Part shown: positions 25,967 to 33,759 of the stretch, one piece after another
Layout of the letters: each line of letters opens with the position of its first letter
Numbering within the stretch: position 1 is the stretch's first letter
Assembly: GCF_016863655.1 (NCBI RefSeq)
Contig: NZ_BOPH01000079.1
Location: 1 to 60,922 of the forward strand
Source: Virgisporangium ochraceum
GTDB lineage: Bacteria > Actinomycetota > Actinomycetes > Mycobacteriales > Micromonosporaceae
Length of the DNA stretch: 60,922 nt
Direction of reading: 5' to 3'
Notes under the pieces: generated by a model
Told to the model about the DNA's origin: nothing
What the model saw: the letters and a program-made list of their open reading frames with translations, nothing else
Database searches by the model: none
Translations under genes and position numbers: made by a program

Positions 25967-28810
25967 TCACCGCCGGCCCGCCCGGCGGGACCCCGGCCGC
26001 TTGACCGCCGGCCGTTTCGTCTCCGGTCGTTTCGTCGTCGGCGGGGTCGTCGAAGGCCGTACCGCGCTGTGCGCCGGCGGTGTCGGCGGCGGCTCGGCCG
26101 GTGGGGCCATCTGGCGGCCGATGTGCCAGCCGAGCGCCCGGTACGCGTCGAACTGGTCGACGTCGAACCACTGGTCGGCGGTGGAGTCGCTCGGGAACCG
26201 GTCGGACCGGACGGCGTACGCGCGCACCTCGTACGGCGTCTCCCTGGTGAGCACGGCCTTGCCGACGATCAGCCGGCCGGTGGTGCCGTCGGGGTACCGG
26301 ATGCGCCCGCGCACCGTGCTCTGCGTCGCGTACCGCGCCTCCAGCGAGCGGAGCTGCGCGTTCGGGCTGACGCCCGCGCCGGCCGATCGCCGGGCCAGCC
26401 GTTCGCCGTCGATGGTGAGGTCGACACCCAGCTCCTCGTAGGCCAGCGTGGCCGCCTCGGCGAGGGTCTGCGCGATCGAACTGTCGCCCGTCGCGTCGAC
26501 GCAGTAGATCGTGGTGCACCGGCGTCGCAGCAGCTCGACCAGCCCGAGGTTCTCGTAGTGGCCGCCGTCGGAGACGTACACGAACCGTTCGTCGGGCGGG
26601 TAGCTGCCGAGCAGCTCGCGGACGTAGTAGGTCACGCGGCGCACCCTCGGCAGCGCCGAGCGCATCCGTTCCAGCAGCGGCAGCGAACCGTGCCGATGGA
26701 AGTACCTCGGGTTCGGCAGCCACACGCCGAGCCGGGCGTTCGCGAGCGCCAGCAGGGCGTTGAACGGCCCGCTCATGCGTCCCATCGCCGACGCGAACGC
26801 GGCGCCGGAGATCGCCATGGCCGCGAGCAACGTGATGTCGGACCGGTAGGTCCGATCCTCCAGGGCCTCCTCCAGGCGCGGGGTGCTGAGGTACCCGAGC
26901 TGAGGTCCGCCGATGTACCGGTCGGTGAACACGAACGGGACCGCGCGGCGGCCGGGCGGCGCGAGGCTCTGCCCCGACACGTTGGCGGCCGCGCAGACCA
27001 CGAGCTCGGGGCCCTCACCGGCGGGTGGTGGCGTGCCGTACATGGTCATCGGGTCGAGCCGGCCCCACGGGGCCGCCTCCACCGTGGTCCCGTTGCGCCG
27101 CAACCGGAACGCGGTCGCGAGGCGCCGCTTGTAGAACGGGTGCAGGCTCATCCGGGTCTGGTCGAAGACCGCGACCACCAGGGCCAGCCCGCCGAGCGTC
27201 GACAGGAACCACCACGTGGTGATCGGCGGGTCGCCTTCGGGCCCGGGCAGGTACGCGGCGACCGAGCGGGCCATGCTCGCGCCGAGAACCGTCAGCGCCA
27301 ACGCGCCCAGAGCCAGCACCACCACCGCGCCGAGCAGCGCCCGCGTCGCGAACCCGGCCAGCGAGCCGATCCGGGTGAGCAGCCGCCGTCCCTTCGCCGG
27401 GGCGTCCTTGTCCGCCGGCGCCTCACCGGACGGCGCGAACCTGCGTCCGATCATGTTCCACAGCGTGGTGACGGCGGTGACCAGCCCGACCACCGACGCG
27501 ACCTCGAACCCGCCCGGGGCCACCGGCGCCCGCGGACCCGCGACCTCCGCGGCCACGACGGCGACCGTCGGCAGGCCGATGGTGGCGAGCACGACCGCCA
27601 CCGCGAGCCCGGTGAGGATCTCGGCGCACCGTTCGAGGCGCCGCCGCCAGGCGAGCGTCCTGCCCGTGACGCGGATGCCCGCGACCATCCAGACCACGAA
27701 CGCGGCCCCGCCCACCACGGCGACCGCCCACCGCGTGGGAACCGGGTAGGCCGGGATCCAGCCGCACCCCTTCTCCTCGGCCAGGCATCCGAGCACCGGC
27801 TCCGACCACGGCCACACCATCGCGTACGCCCACCCGAGGAACGTGCCCGTGACCATCAGGGTCGCGAACAGCAGGCCGAGGCCGAGCACGATGTTGCGCA
27901 CCGCGGACCCGAGCGCGGCGACCCACTCGGCGGCGCCGTCGGCGATGTACCGGCCGTGCCGCCGCACGTGGTCCTCCTCGGCGGAACCGGGCGCGAACGG
28001 CGGCACGGCGGGGGTCTCGGCCCGGAGCCGCTGGAACGCGCCGCCGAGGTAGCCGCCGCCCGAGACGGTGGCGAGGTACCGCGCGCTCTTCAGCACGCCG
28101 TTGGCCGCGAACGCCTGCATCGCGCCCATCGCGAACGACGCCGACCGGATGCCGCCGCCGGACAGGCAGATCCCGACCGCGTCGCGCTCGCCGGCCGGCC
28201 CGGGAACCACGTAGTTCCTGGCCCACCGGTCGACCACGGGAGCCGCGAACGTCGGCTGCGCCGGCCGCACCGCCGGCTCGACCGTGGGCTTTCCGGCCGG
28301 GACGAGCGCCCGCATGACAACGGTCACCGTCACCAGCGCGGCGAGGACCGCGGCCGGCACCAGCGCAGTCCACGCGACGAGCACGCCGACCTGCGCGGTC
28401 TCCAGTGCCCGGTCGCCGGTGCCGGCCACGGCGGTGACGGCGAGCGCCCACCCGGCGCCGCCGACGCCGACGACGCAGGTCCAGCCGAGCCAGTTCGCGA
28501 ACGCGCCACCGACCCGCGGATACACGAACTCGGCGCCCAGCCACGACACGACCGCCAGCGCCGCGCACACCACGGCGACCGCGGCGAGGCCGGCGATCCG
28601 CGTGGTCGCCAGGTCGAAGCCGCCGCACGACCCGGCGGCGAGCCGGTCGAGGGCCGTCGCCGGGCCGCCGAGGAACTGCGCCCGGACCGCGCAGCCGAAC
28701 CCGCCGGTCAGCAGACCGACCACGGGACCCACCAGCACCAGCGCATCGGCGACGATCAGCAGCGTCACCACGTGCCGGAGGCGGAGGTTGTATCGCCTCA
28801 TGCGGTCCAT
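25967..28810 (-). CDS. Membrane-embedded patatin-like phospholipase
   Basis: 947 residues. Four N-terminal helices precede a cytoplasmic patatin start at about residue 217 with CLSGGGIRSASFAMGAMQAF, containing the oxyanion GGGxR and the nucleophile serine. Several more helices (about 310-530) are inserted. The distal patatin part then ends with YVSDGGHYENLGLVELL near residue 747, giving the catalytic Asp of the DGG motif. Both halves of the Ser-Asp dyad are therefore present but separated by a membrane domain. A lipid acyl hydrolase role is expected. The start may be the ATG at 28810 or 28801. The last 50 residues are Pro/Lys/Arg-rich. Confidence 0.82.
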   Translation of the reverse strand: MDRMRRYNLRLRHVVTLLIVADALVLVGPVVGLLTGGFGCAVRAQFLGGPATALDRLAAGSCGGFDLATTRIAGLAAVAVVCAALAVVSWLGAEFVYPRVGGAFANWLGWTCVVGVGGAGWALAVTAVAGTGDRALETAQVGVLVAWTALVPAAVLAALVTVTVVMRALVPAGKPTVEPAVRPAQPTFAAPVVDRWARNYVVPGPAGERDAVGICLSGGGIRSASFAMGAMQAFAANGVLKSARYLATVSGGGYLGGAFQRLRAETPAVPPFAPGSAEEDHVRRHGRYIADGAAEWVAALGSAVRNIVLGLGLLFATLMVTGTFLGWAYAMVWPWSEPVLGCLAEEKGCGWIPAYPVPTRWAVAVVGGAAFVVWMVAGIRVTGRTLAWRRRLERCAEILTGLAVAVVLATIGLPTVAVVAAEVAGPRAPVAPGGFEVASVVGLVTAVTTLWNMIGRRFAPSGEAPADKDAPAKGRRLLTRIGSLAGFATRALLGAVVVLALGALALTVLGASMARSVAAYLPGPEGDPPITTWWFLSTLGGLALVVAVFDQTRMSLHPFYKRRLATAFRLRRNGTTVEAAPWGRLDPMTMYGTPPPAGEGPELVVCAAANVSGQSLAPPGRRAVPFVFTDRYIGGPQLGYLSTPRLEEALEDRTYRSDITLLAAMAISGAAFASAMGRMSGPFNALLALANARLGVWLPNPRYFHRHGSLPLLERMRSALPRVRRVTYYVRELLGSYPPDERFVYVSDGGHYENLGLVELLRRRCTTIYCVDATGDSSIAQTLAEAATLAYEELGVDLTIDGERLARRSAGAGVSPNAQLRSLEARYATQSTVRGRIRYPDGTTGRLIVGKAVLTRETPYEVRAYAVRSDRFPSDSTADQWFDVDQFDAYRALGWHIGRQMAPPAEPPPTPPAHSAVRPSTTPPTTKRPETKRPAVKRPGSRRAGRR

Positions 28811-28926
28811 GAGACCGTGGCGGGCCCACGTAATACGCTAAATCGGAGTATTGGCAAATAGCGGACAGCACTATGACCTTCGCCGCACGCCGCGCAGGCC
28901 GGCGGACCGATCGTCACACTCGGGGG

Positions 28927-30336
28927 ATGGAGCTCCGCCGCCGTCTCCTGGTGCTGGTCATCTGCTGCCTGAGCCTGGTGATCGTGGCGATGGACATCTC
29001 GATCGTCAACCTCGCGCTGCCCGAGATCCGCCGGGACCTCGACGCGTCGGTGTCCGCACTGCAGTGGACCGTGGACGCCTACACGCTCGTGCTGGCCAGC
29101 TTCCTCGTGCTCGCCGGGTCGACCGCCGACCGGGTGGGTCGCCGGCGCGTCTTCCTCACCGGGCTCGCCGTGTTCGGGGTCGGCTCGCTGCTGTGCGGTC
29201 TCGCGCCGGGCACCGGGTGGCTTGTCGCGGCTCGGGTGCTGCAGGCGGTCGGCGGCACGATGCTCAACCCGGTGGCGCTGGCGATCGTCGTGAACACGTT
29301 CCCCGACCGGGCCGAGCGGGCCCGCGCCATCGGGGTGTGGGCGGCGATGTCGGGGCTGGCGCTGGCGCTGGGACCGATCCTCGGCGGTGCCCTCGTCGAC
29401 GGGTTCGGGTGGCGCTCGATCTTCTGGGTCAACGTGCCGATCGTGGTGCTGGCGGCCGTGGGCACGCTGCTGTTCGTCCCCGAGTCGCGGGCGGCCCGGG
29501 CGCGCCGGGTCGACCCGGTCGGCCAGGTGCTGGTCATCCTGGTCCTGGGCAGCCTCGTCTACGCGATCATCGAGTCGACCCACCTCGGCTGGACGTCTCC
29601 GGTGATCGTGGCTCTGATCGTGGTCTGTGTCCTCGGGTTCTGTGGCCTGCTGTGGTACGAGCCGCGCCGCGCCGACCCGCTGCTGGAGCTGCGCCTGTTC
29701 CGCAGCGTGCCGTTCGCCGCGGCGATCGTCATGGCGGTGCTGGCGTTCTGCGCGTTCGGCGCGTTCCTGTTCGTCACGACGCTGTACCTGCAGGAGGTCC
29801 GCGGCCTCGACGCGTTGACGGCCGGGTTGTGCATGATCCCGCTGGGGCTGCTGATCGTGGTGCTCGCGCCGATCTCCGGCCGGGTCATCGCCGCCCGCGG
29901 GCCCCGGCTGCCGCTGGCGGTCTCCGGGGCGGCCCTGGCCCTGGGCGGTGTCGCGTCGCTGTGGCTCGGGCCGGCGTCTCCGCTGGTCGCGGTGCTCGGC
30001 ACGTTTCTGCTGTTCGGCGTCTTCCAGGGGACCATCAACGCGCCGATCACCAACACGGCGGTGTCCGGGATGCCCGCGTCGATGGCGGGCCTGGCCACCT
30101 CGGTGGCGTCGTCGGGCCGCCAGACCGGTATCACCCTCGGCGTGGCGATCTCCGGGACGATCGCCTCCGCCGGCGTCTGGTGGATGGTGGTCGTCTCCGG
30201 GCTCGGCGTCCTCGCGTTGGGCCTGCTCAGCACCGGACGGTGGGCCAGGGCCTCCGCCGAACGAGCGGCCGCCCTGTTCGAACAGGTCGAAACCGGTCCG
30301 TCGACTACTCAAGTTGTGCCACGAGCCCGCGCCTGA
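28927..30336 (+). CDS. MFS drug/proton antiporter, DHA2 (14-helix) family
   Basis: 469 residues with about 14 hydrophobic helices. Motif D1-like MDISIVNLALPEIRRDL lies in helix 1, LVLAGSTADRVGRRRVFLTG is the conserved loop 2-3 motif A, and LGPILGGALVDGFGWRSIFW is motif C in helix 5. It probably exports a toxic or signalling compound. I prefer the ATG at 28927 (after GGGGG) over the one at 28873, which would add a basic tail. It is divergent from the patatin gene. Confidence 0.92.
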   Translation: MELRRRLLVLVICCLSLVIVAMDISIVNLALPEIRRDLDASVSALQWTVDAYTLVLASFLVLAGSTADRVGRRRVFLTGLAVFGVGSLLCGLAPGTGWLVAARVLQAVGGTMLNPVALAIVVNTFPDRAERARAIGVWAAMSGLALALGPILGGALVDGFGWRSIFWVNVPIVVLAAVGTLLFVPESRAARARRVDPVGQVLVILVLGSLVYAIIESTHLGWTSPVIVALIVVCVLGFCGLLWYEPRRADPLLELRLFRSVPFAAAIVMAVLAFCAFGAFLFVTTLYLQEVRGLDALTAGLCMIPLGLLIVVLAPISGRVIAARGPRLPLAVSGAALALGGVASLWLGPASPLVAVLGTFLLFGVFQGTINAPITNTAVSGMPASMAGLATSVASSGRQTGITLGVAISGTIASAGVWWMVVVSGLGVLALGLLSTGRWARASAERAAALFEQVETGPSTTQVVPRARA

Positions 30337-30407
30337 CGCTGCGCCGGCCGCGCGCGTCGTGCACTCTTCTCGGGTCTCACACCCTGAACGTTGGTAAAGG
30401 AACTTCC

Positions 30408-30815
30408 GTGCGCTCCCGTTTCGCCCTGATCGCCCTGTCCGCCGCTGCCGCCATCGCCCTGTCCGCGTGCTCGTCGAAGTCCGACGCGTTCGCCGACAAG
30501 CTGGAGAAGGCCGGTTTCGACCACGTCGAGGTCACGCAGGACAAGGAGACCAAGTCGGTCTACAACAAGAAAAAGAAGAAGAACGAGTCCAAGAGCGAAC
30601 TCGTGGCGTACGACTTCGACTGGAAGGTCAACGCCGACGCAGACCCGGCCACGTGCGAGGTCGAGCTCGAGCACGCGGCGAGCAGGAACGGCAACCTGAC
30701 CGGCAACGGCTGGTACATCGACGAGGTCGACGGCAAGGACGTGACCGACAGCCCGGTGAGCCCCAACCCGGACGCCGTCCGCGAGTACGTGAAGTCCCAC
30801 GACATCGACTGCTGA
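30408..30815 (+). CDS. Small secreted lipoprotein
   Basis: 135 residues. The signal peptide with lipobox ALSAC ends at about Cys 22, followed by a mature domain of about 113 residues. A strikingly basic cluster (NKKKKKNESKSE) lies in the middle, and one Cys pair could form a disulfide (ATCEVE and the final DIDC). The GTG at 30408 follows AAAGGA. It is followed by a 292-nt gap, so it probably stands alone. No family recognised. Confidence 0.78.
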   Translation: MRSRFALIALSAAAAIALSACSSKSDAFADKLEKAGFDHVEVTQDKETKSVYNKKKKKNESKSELVAYDFDWKVNADADPATCEVELEHAASRNGNLTGNGWYIDEVDGKDVTDSPVSPNPDAVREYVKSHDIDC

Positions 30816-31016
30816 CCCGGTACCGCGGCACTCTTTCCGGCGGGGGTCACGGCCGACGAAGTCGAACATCGCGCGACATTGATCGAGCGTCGTGAGCCGG
30901 TCGGAAACGACCGCCGTCATTCGACGGGTCTCCGCAACATCCGGACGACCCCCGCCGGCTGAACCTCTCCGCAGCCCTTGCCGGAGCCGGATCGCACTCC
31001 CATTGTTTGTTTCGTC

Positions 31017-31048
31017 GCCCCCGTCCCGCGACATCGCGGTCCGGGGCG
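31017..31048. promoter_or_regulatory. GC-rich hairpin in the leader of the 51-residue gene
   Basis: The gap 30816-31107 holds no gene. Its one visible structure is a stem built on CCGCGA-CA-TCGCGG with outer GCCCCCG/CGGGGC pairing, about 60 nt before the ATG at 31108. It could be a terminator for the lipoprotein gene or a leader structure. No known riboswitch signature was seen. Confidence 0.35.
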
Positions 31049-31107
31049 GGGCATGTTTCCGATCTTGTGCGCATCCGTCAGGCGCACGCTGATAGGAGAT
31101 TCACACA

Positions 31108-31263
31108 ATGGGAAGTGCCAATGGGGGCGCGATCGGGGTCGGCATGATGGCAGCGATTCTGCCATTGAGCTGGTCGATACCCATCTGGATCGCGGTCGGA
31201 ACCGCTGTGGTCGTCACATTGCTCGCGACGGCGCGTTTCGTGTGGGCCAGGATTCGCGGGTGA
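31108..31263 (+). CDS. 51-residue small membrane protein coupled to GT2
   Basis: A short gene with a strong AGGAGA ribosome site 7 nt before the ATG. The product has a Gly/Ala-rich start (MGSANGGAIGVGMM) and one or two hydrophobic helices (about 11-20 and 24-42: LPLSWSIPIWIAV, TAVVVTLLATARF). It ends with a basic WARIRG. Its TGA overlaps the GTG start of the glycosyltransferase (GTGA), so translation of the two is coupled. It is probably a membrane partner of the glycosyltransferase, comparable in size to accessory peptides of synthase complexes (inference). Confidence 0.65.
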   Translation: MGSANGGAIGVGMMAAILPLSWSIPIWIAVGTAVVVTLLATARFVWARIRG

Positions 31264-32552
31264 CGGGCGTGACCGACCTTCAGCTGCAACTGCTGACCCT
31301 GTTGGTGGTCGCGTTCTTCATCGACTTCTCGCCGGTGATCCGCGCGCGCCAGCGCCGCAAGCACTGGACGGGTACCGCGAACCGGAACGACGACTTCACG
31401 ATCGTCATCCCGATCTACGGCAAGGTCTCCTATCTGACGAATGCGCCACACCTGCGGCGCTACGGAAGCCGTGTCCTGCTGTCGACAACCACCCGCGAGA
31501 AGCCGGAGTTCTACGCCGACCTCGACCGGATCGCCGACGAGTACGGCTTCCAGATCCTGCGCAGCGACATCCCGCGCAAGCGTGCGCATCTGTGCCCGGC
31601 GCTGACGAAGGCGGGGGTGGACGCGACGCACACCGCGTACGTGATGCGCCTCGACGCCGACACGGTTCCCGAAGGCGACCTCGACGAGCTCGTCGCCGTG
31701 TTCGCGGGTTCGGAGTTGGCCGTCACCTCGTTACGGACGCTGCCCTCGCGCGCGCAGACGGTGGTCGAGAAACTCCAGTCCATCGAGTACGAGATCTCCA
31801 TGGACATGCGGTTCGACTTCTCCTGGCTCACGTCCGGCGCCGGGTTTCTCGGCCGGACGTCGGTGCTCAAGACGGTGTTCCATTCGCACACGCTGTTCGA
31901 CAGCGGTGAGGACGTCGAGTTCGGAAAGCTCGCCAAGCTCATGCGGTTCACGGTTGGCCACATTCCGTTCGTGCTCAGGACCGATGTGCCCGACACGTTC
32001 GCGAAGTGGTTCCGCCAGCGGATCGTCTGGGAGGCCGGCAACTTCCGCCACCAGATCGTCAACTTCTACCGCTACAACTGGCGACGGCCGACGTACTTCC
32101 TCTACTACACCGTCATCCTGTATCTGATGACCCCGCTCCGGTGGTACGCCGCGGTCAAGTCCCCGGAATATCTTCTGGTCATCATTGGCGCGTACTGGTT
32201 GTTCACCTACGTCATGTTCTGGCGCCAACGGTCGTGGGCCCTGCTTCTCTTTCCGATCTACTCATTGGTGTCGGTGATGGTCATCACGCCACTCGGAATC
32301 TGGAAGTACCTTCGCATCGCGGCCACCGCGCGGATGGTGGGACGGATCAGCATCCGGCGCCGCCGCCACCGGCAGGCTCCCGTGCACGCCAGGGTGATCG
32401 CTCCCGCTCGCCGGATCAGGACGGAGTCGGCGGAGCCGTCGGATGCCCTTCGCGACGCGATGGCCAACGGCGCGAACGTGCCGCCGGTCGACCGGGGACG
32501 GCACCGGGTTCGTAACGATGAGACCGTTCTGATCTCGGCTGTCGTCCGGTAG
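31260..32552 (+). CDS. Family 2 processive-type membrane glycosyltransferase
   Basis: 430 residues. The N-terminal helix (LLTLLVVAFFIDFSP) is followed by a GT-A domain: FTIVIPIYGK, the metal-binding DADT in MRLDADTVPEG, and an ED-like acidic FDSGEDVEF. The acceptor/processivity motif QRIVWEAGNF is a variant of QxxRW. Three or four C-terminal helices (about 280-360) would form the channel, and the last 70 residues are a basic cytoplasmic tail. The architecture is that of hyaluronan/cellulose/chitin-synthase-like enzymes; the polymer cannot be told. The GTG at 31260 is coupled to the upstream peptide. Confidence 0.85.
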   Translation: MTGVTDLQLQLLTLLVVAFFIDFSPVIRARQRRKHWTGTANRNDDFTIVIPIYGKVSYLTNAPHLRRYGSRVLLSTTTREKPEFYADLDRIADEYGFQILRSDIPRKRAHLCPALTKAGVDATHTAYVMRLDADTVPEGDLDELVAVFAGSELAVTSLRTLPSRAQTVVEKLQSIEYEISMDMRFDFSWLTSGAGFLGRTSVLKTVFHSHTLFDSGEDVEFGKLAKLMRFTVGHIPFVLRTDVPDTFAKWFRQRIVWEAGNFRHQIVNFYRYNWRRPTYFLYYTVILYLMTPLRWYAAVKSPEYLLVIIGAYWLFTYVMFWRQRSWALLLFPIYSLVSVMVITPLGIWKYLRIAATARMVGRISIRRRRHRQAPVHARVIAPARRIRTESAEPSDALRDAMANGANVPPVDRGRHRVRNDETVLISAVVR

Positions 32553-32557
32553 GCCGA

Positions 32558-32585
32558 CGGCGCCCGGTCCGTGGACCGGGCGCCG
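32558..32585. terminator. Bidirectional intrinsic terminator hairpin
   Basis: A perfect 13-bp stem (CGGCGCCCGGTCC / GGACCGGGCGCCG) with a 2-nt loop lies between the convergent stops of the glycosyltransferase (32552) and rpsD (32599). It could serve both strands. Confidence 0.8.
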
Positions 32586-32598
32586 TTCCGGTGCCGGC

Positions 32599-33207
32599 TC
32601 AGCGGGAGTAGAACTCCACCACGAGCTGGGTGTCGCAGATGATCGGTACCTCGGTGCGGGCCGCCGGCCGGAGCACCGTGACCTTCAGGTTCGGCAGGTC
32701 GGTGGACAGGTACGGGGCCGACGTCGCCGGGGCGTGGGCGCCGGCCGCGGCCACCTGGAACGGGGTCTTCTCCTTGCTCTTCTCCGCCACCTCGACCACG
32801 TCGCCGGAGCGGGTGCGGAACGACGGCTTGTCGACGCGCCGGCCGTTCACGAGCAGGTGCTGGTGCGAGACCATCTGGCGCGCCTGGTAGATGGTGCGGG
32901 CCATCCCCGAGCGGAGCACCACCGCGTCGAGCCGCTGCTCGAGCAGGGCCACCAGGTTCTCGCCGGTGGCACCCTGCCGCCTCGCGGCCTCCTTGAAGGC
33001 GCGGCTGAGCTGGCCCTCACTCAGGTTGTACTGGTGCCGCAGGCGCTGCTTCTCCAGCAGACGCACGGCGTAGTCGCTCGGGTTGCGGCGGCGCCGGCCG
33101 TGCACGCCCGGAGGGAACGGGCGCCGTTCGAAGTACTTGACGCACTTGGGCGTCAGCGCGATGCCGAGGGCTCGCGACAGTCGAACTTTCGGCCGGGACT
33201 GGTTCAC
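32599..33207 (-). CDS. rpsD: 30S ribosomal protein S4
   Basis: 202 residues. The N-terminus is NQSRPKVRLSRALGIALTPK, then PFPPGVHGRRRRNPSDY and YNLSEGQLSRAFKEA. The S4 RNA-binding domain (about 90-155) contains RLDAVVLRSGMARTIYQARQ. It lacks the four-Cys zinc knob of classical S4 and is the cysteine-poor form known in Streptomyces. It stands outside any ribosomal operon. The GTG at 33207 has GAGGAG 6 nt upstream. The promoter overlaps an iron box shared with the divergent DUF2470 gene, so expression may respond to iron. Whether the genome holds a second rpsD is not visible here. Confidence 0.94.
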   Translation of the reverse strand: MNQSRPKVRLSRALGIALTPKCVKYFERRPFPPGVHGRRRRNPSDYAVRLLEKQRLRHQYNLSEGQLSRAFKEAARRQGATGENLVALLEQRLDAVVLRSGMARTIYQARQMVSHQHLLVNGRRVDKPSFRTRSGDVVEVAEKSKEKTPFQVAAAGAHAPATSAPYLSTDLPNLKVTVLRPAARTEVPIICDTQLVVEFYSR

Positions 33208-33219
33208 CGATGACTCCTC

Positions 33220-33238
33220 TAAGGTTAGGCTTGCCTAA
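33220..33238. promoter_or_regulatory. DtxR/IdeR-type iron box in a divergent promoter
   Basis: TAAGGTTAGGCTTGCCTAA matches the actinobacterial iron-box consensus TTAGGTTAGGCTAACCTAA at 16 of 19 positions. It has a perfect GTTAGGC-TT-GCCTAAC core and an outer CTAAGG/CCTTAG pair. It lies 13 nt before the rpsD start and about 41 nt before the DUF2470 gene start. TAGAAT at 33251-33256 is a plausible -10 for the latter. Under iron sufficiency a DtxR-family repressor would be expected to block one or both genes. Confidence 0.75.
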
Positions 33239-33279
33239 CACCTTAGCCCCTAGAATCACCAGAGGAATGGAGGGTGCCC

Positions 33280-33759
33280 GTGTCGACCAGCCTCGTGGAG
33301 ATCGCCCGGACCCTGGCCGCCGGCCGGGTCCTGGGCGTGGTGCACGTCAACGGGCACCGCGGCCCGCTCCGGGTCCGGCACGCCACCCCGGCCGACGGCA
33401 CCCCGTTGCTGCTCACGCGGTCCACCGGAACGCTGGCGGCGGCGCTGGTGCCGCCGCCGGGAGAGTGCGACACGGCGGTGGTCCTGTCGGTCGACGGCCA
33501 CCGCCCCGACCTGCCCGGCCGGCTGTGGCTCAGCGGCTGGGCCGAGCCGTTGGGTGGCGCGCGGGCCCGGGCCGCGGCGCTGGAGTACGCCGAGGTCAAC
33601 CCCACCGAGGACCTGCTCGGGGTCGGTCGCGGCCACGCGCTCTACCGGGTCGAGGTGGGCGAGGTGCGGCTGGCGTTCGGGTCGTCGCTGGTCGAGCTCG
33701 ACGTCGACGAGTTCCGGGCCGCGTCCCCGCTAGCTCTTGACCATCTGATGACGGGATAG
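33280..33759 (+). CDS. DUF2470 (HugZ-like) heme-utilisation domain protein
   Basis: 159 residues. The C-terminal half resembles DUF2470, the helical domain attached to HugZ-type heme-degrading proteins, with EYAEVNPTEDLLGVG, YRVEVGEVRLAF and DVDEFRAASP. The N-terminal half resembles a pyridoxamine-oxidase-like split barrel, shortened. A role in heme iron use fits the iron box upstream. The GTG at 33280 has GGAGG 6 nt before it; a GTG at 33274 has no room for a ribosome site. Its 3' end overlaps the convergent GGDEF-EAL gene by 30 nt. Confidence 0.75.
   Translation: MSTSLVEIARTLAAGRVLGVVHVNGHRGPLRVRHATPADGTPLLLTRSTGTLAAALVPPPGECDTAVVLSVDGHRPDLPGRLWLSGWAEPLGGARARAAALEYAEVNPTEDLLGVGRGHALYRVEVGEVRLAFGSSLVELDVDEFRAASPLALDHLMTG

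Noticed and set aside
25955..28861. 968-codon plus-strand frame
   Set aside because: Antisense to the patatin gene and composed of Arg/His/Gln runs without hydrophobic or catalytic patterning.
30816..31107. Possible riboswitch in the leader before the 51-residue gene
   Set aside because: A GC-rich stem is present, but no conserved c-di-GMP, c-di-AMP or other riboswitch core could be matched.
32599..33207. rpsD as a zinc-controlled (Zur) paralogue
   Set aside because: The protein lacks the zinc knob, but the promoter motif matches the iron box, not a Zur box, so zinc control is not supported.
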